Positions 61,506-64,000 of a stretch of DNA of 64,000 bases are shown in pieces; position 1 is the stretch's first letter, and each line of letters opens with the position of its first letter. The stretch is taken from positions 6,929,001 through 6,993,000 of the forward strand of contig CP007053.1 of the NCBI GenBank assembly GCA_000242935.3. Reading direction: 5' to 3'. Source of the DNA: Opitutaceae bacterium TAV5. GTDB lineage: Bacteria > Verrucomicrobiota > Verrucomicrobiia > Opitutales > Opitutaceae. Made by a program: the position numbers and the translations under genes. The notes under the pieces were generated by a model. That model was not told where the DNA came from, did no database searches, and saw only the letters and a program-made list of their open reading frames with translations.

Positions 61506-62183
61506 TCAGTCGGTCGTCACCTGAACGCGGCTCTCGATGACGCCGGTCGCGATGGCGTGGCGGGTGAGCCCGGCGGTGTCGTGGATGTCGAGCTTGTTCA
61601 TCAGTTGCTGCCGGTGTTTTTCAACGGTCTTGATGCTGATGCCGAGTTCGGCCGCGACCTGTTTGTTGGCCGCGCCTTCGGCCACGAGTTGCAGCACTTC
61701 GGCTTCGCGCGTGGTCAGCGGCGGATCGGATTTCTTGCGTGGCGCGCCACGTTCGCTGGATCTCTGCGCGGCGTCCCGCAGACGCTTCAGGATCGACGCA
61801 CTGAAATACGGATGCCCGGCGACGATTTCCCGGATCGCACGGACCAGCACCTGCCCGGAATTCTGTTTCACCAGATAGCCCGACGCGCCGACCGCGGCCA
61901 TTTTGGCCACATACTCGTCATCGCTGTGCGCGGAGAGCACCAGCACCCGGGTGGCGGGTGCGGCGAGCAGGATCTGTCGCGTCGCCTCGAAGCCGTTGAG
62001 CACGGGCATGGCGATGTCCATCACGACAACGGTCGGGTGGAGCTTCCGGGCCAGGTCCACCGCCTGGCGGCCATTCGACGCCTCGCCGACGACATCGAAG
62101 TCGGGATCCAGCACCAGCAGCGACCTCAATCCTTCACGGACGATGGCATGATCTTCGGCGAGCAAGACGGTGATCCGTTTCAT
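61506..62183 (-). CDS. LuxR/NarL-family response regulator
   Basis: A 225-residue response regulator. The receiver has acidic D11, phosphoacceptor D56 (VVVMDIAMPVLNG) and Lys at about 106 in a GYLVKQNSG stretch. The LuxR-type output has PLTTREAEVLQLVAEGAANK then QVAAELGISIKTVEKHRQQL with the recognition helix near 195-205. It overlaps its kinase by 4 bases, so the pair is one two-component system. The target is unknown. Confidence 0.92.
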   Translation of the reverse strand: MKRITVLLAEDHAIVREGLRSLLVLDPDFDVVGEASNGRQAVDLARKLHPTVVVMDIAMPVLNGFEATRQILLAAPATRVLVLSAHSDDEYVAKMAAVGASGYLVKQNSGQVLVRAIREIVAGHPYFSASILKRLRDAAQRSSERGAPRKKSDPPLTTREAEVLQLVAEGAANKQVAAELGISIKTVEKHRQQLMNKLDIHDTAGLTRHAIATGVIESRVQVTTD

Positions 62184-63343
62184 GAGCCCGGTCCTCCCTG
62201 CTTGACGAGGAACGGAATCTCGGCGCGCACGGTGGTGCCCTTGCCCGGCACCGACTCGATGGCGAAGTCCCCGCCCACCATCTCGACGCGTTCGCGCATG
62301 CCGAGCAGACCGAGGCGCTTGTTGTTTCTGGAGGCGAGGATGCGATCCACCTGGAAGGATTTGCCGTCGTCGCGGACTTCGAGCCGGACGGCGTCGGTGA
62401 TCTTGCAGATGCTCACCTTTACGCGCCGCGCATGCGCATGGCGGGCGACGTTGGTGAGCGCCTCCTGCGCGACCCGGTAAAGCACGGTGCGCCGGATGTT
62501 GCTCAGGGTCTCGACTCCGGGAAATGCCGTGAAACGGATGTGCAGCCTCTTGCGGCCGGGCAGATCCTTGATGTAGGAGCGCAGCGCCGGGATCAGCCCG
62601 AGGTCGTCGAGCATCGCGGGGCGAAGTTCGCGGGCGTAGCGATGGACGATCAGGACGGACTGCCCGACCAGCCGCTGGGTCTGGGCGATTCGCTGGCGGA
62701 GGTTCCGGCTGTTGATCGCGGCGGCTTCCTGCAAGGCCGCGAGCTGCACATTGATGCCGGCCAGAATCTGGGCGACCTCGTCGTGCAATTCACGGCTGAT
62801 TTCCTTTCGCTCCTCCTCCTGCGCCGACAGGACCTGATGTGCCAGACGCCGCGATTGCTGCTGCATGCGTTGCGACTGGGCCAGGAGCCGGCTGTAGTGC
62901 CGGGCTCCCCGCACGAGTTGCCTCTCGCCCTTCTTCCGTTGCGCGACTTCGCGCCGCACCTGCTGCCGGGCAACCGCCAGCGCGGCGGTGCGCTCGCGCA
63001 GCCTGGCATCGATCTGTTGCGCGTGGAGGGCGGCCGCCTGCGCGGCCGGGTGCGTTTGCTCGACCGGTGTCAGCACTTCGAGAAAGAAGAACGCGCCGGC
63101 CTGCGCGAGCGGTTTTGTCTGCTTGCGGCCATCGGGCAACGAGTGCGGCGAGGCGAGCCCGGCCACCGCCCGGTCGTGCATGCGGGCCAGATCCAGCGTG
63201 TCCAGCCCCAGGGATACGGCCGCGCGCCCGAGCACGCCGGCCGAACGCACGGGCAACCGTCTGCGTGTCCGTTGACGACGCAGATGGTGTTGCAGCGCAG
63301 TGTGGTACTGTTTCTCGAACTGGATTTTTGTGTCGATTGTCAT
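62180..63343 (-). CDS. Histidine kinase (HisKA_3 type)
   Basis: A 387-residue sensor kinase without obvious transmembrane segments. The N-terminal 130 residues are a variable region with short Ala/His-rich coiled coils, and a coiled coil leads to the HisKA_3 box KEISRELHDEVAQILAGINV with His187. The HATPase part has VAQEALTNVARHAHA (N box, about 290-305), VRDDGKSF (G1, about 324) and LGLLGMRERVEMVGGDFAIE (G2). It is likely cytosolic, or its input may be supplied by another protein. Confidence 0.9.
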   Translation of the reverse strand: MTIDTKIQFEKQYHTALQHHLRRQRTRRRLPVRSAGVLGRAAVSLGLDTLDLARMHDRAVAGLASPHSLPDGRKQTKPLAQAGAFFFLEVLTPVEQTHPAAQAAALHAQQIDARLRERTAALAVARQQVRREVAQRKKGERQLVRGARHYSRLLAQSQRMQQQSRRLAHQVLSAQEEERKEISRELHDEVAQILAGINVQLAALQEAAAINSRNLRQRIAQTQRLVGQSVLIVHRYARELRPAMLDDLGLIPALRSYIKDLPGRKRLHIRFTAFPGVETLSNIRRTVLYRVAQEALTNVARHAHARRVKVSICKITDAVRLEVRDDGKSFQVDRILASRNNKRLGLLGMRERVEMVGGDFAIESVPGKGTTVRAEIPFLVKQGGPGS

Positions 63344-63623
63344 GGCTGCATCCTTCCGCGCGGGGTGGTTTGCCGGATGGTACTTCCTCTCATGGTCGGG
63401 GAAGGCAATCGGTGCCTGCGTTTGTCTATTAACTAATGCGGAATGCCGGCTTTGGCGAGCGATTGTTTATGGGGTGATGACCTGCCCGGCCGCCGTAGGG
63501 TTACGCCCCATGGTGAACGGTCACCTTCAGTCGTATAGTTTAGTTTCACGCTGGCATCCTCCTCCGCCCAGGTCCCCACAAACAAACGGAGCTTCAGGCT
63601 CGGGATGCAGGAGAAACACAAAC

Positions 63624-64000
63624 ATGAAAAATCACGTCTGCAAATTTATCGACCCTGTCGGCACCACGACCATGTCCGCCGAACCAGCGGTCAACCCACT
63701 CGTCCGGCATGTGCGTAACGCTATAAAGAACTTCTTCCGGTTCCTGCCTCGTCCCGAAAGATCCGGGCAAACGGGCGGCATGAAATTCCTCCGGCTCGCA
63801 TCGGTCTTGTCGGCTGCCATGCTGGCCGGTTCGTTCGCGCGGGGCGCTGACGAATCCTCTGCCGGCGCCACCACGAATCTGACCCAGGGCGGCCGGGAGG
63901 AAACCACCTCTTCGGTTCAGGCCTCCGATGTCGTTCGCAAGCTCAACGCAGGCAACCGCCGCATGCAGGCAGGCAGCCCCAGGCAGGCAGGATGGCAGGG
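63624..64000 (+). CDS. Exported protein, 3' end outside window
   Basis: Starts at MKNHVCKFIDPVGTTTMSAE (GGAG ribosome site 11 bases before), or possibly at the internal Met of MKFLRLASVLSAAMLAGSFA, which begins a typical signal peptide ending GARG/ADES. The mature part, ASDVVRKLNAGNRRMQAGSP, resembles the start of beta-carbonic anhydrases (LK.GN.RF..G) but is too short to be sure. The gene runs past base 64000. Confidence 0.5.
   Translation, partial: MKNHVCKFIDPVGTTTMSAEPAVNPLVRHVRNAIKNFFRFLPRPERSGQTGGMKFLRLASVLSAAMLAGSFARGADESSAGATTNLTQGGREETTSSVQASDVVRKLNAGNRRMQAGSPRQAGWQ

Overview
The window looks like the chromosome of a high-GC verrucomicrobium, most probably from the Opitutaceae. This is inferred from GC-rich codon use, weak Shine-Dalgarno signals, housekeeping proteins of that flavour (ArgC, GroEL, RpoZ, L35, MiaB) and several families of dispersed palindromic repeats. 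No species-level claim can be made without a database search.

Layout. (1) 1-3347: the 3' part of a YidR-like beta-propeller gene, convergent with an M20 metallo-dipeptidase gene. (2) 3348-7535: a derelict type I-G (formerly I-U) CRISPR-Cas locus. It has a WYL-domain regulator, a 47-codon vestige of cas3, an intact csb1 (cas7) and a csb2 (cas5-cas6 fusion) cut near its 3' end. There is no complete cas3, cas8, cas1, cas2 or cas4, and no CRISPR array. (3) about 7536-43648: a 36.1-kb Mu-type transposable prophage, mostly on the minus strand. From high to low coordinates it has an immunity region (divergent repressor and Ner-like genes with palindromic operators), MuA and MuB, a run of small early genes, a terminator, a lysis-like cluster, Mu-type packaging and head genes, and a long-tail (siphovirus) module with a -1 frameshifting tail chaperone, tape measure, BR0599 protein, NlpC/P60 protein and tail tip. 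(4) 43649-47348: a MacAB-like efflux operon. (5) 47573-52763: a BlaI-type repressor with its operators and a very large M56 (BlaR1-like) protease that carries carboxypeptidase-like repeats and a C-terminal thioredoxin-like domain. (6) 53070-64000: housekeeping and regulatory genes: miaB, a membrane protein, gmk, an esterase, argC, rpmI, groEL, a 36-residue GroES-like remnant, rpoZ, a LuxR-type response regulator with its histidine kinase, and the start of an exported protein.

How it fits together. The prophage and the CRISPR locus are physically entangled. The left phage end lies inside csb2, but the DNA beyond the other end is not the rest of csb2; it is a dispersed host repeat followed by the efflux operon. 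No target-site duplication was found. The simplest reading is that transposition, followed by an adjacent deletion or other rearrangement, removed the csb2 tail and everything beyond it. A separate deletion removed most of cas3 and all of cas8.

The most unusual points are the cas3 vestige and the prophage-decapitated csb2; the A AAA AAA slippery site that joins two tail-chaperone frames; plus-strand genes inserted antisense to the phage operons; signal-peptide proteins within the tail module; paired phage operators; the M56-thioredoxin fusion; and the mini-GroES between rpoZ and a GroEL that lacks the usual Gly-Met tail.
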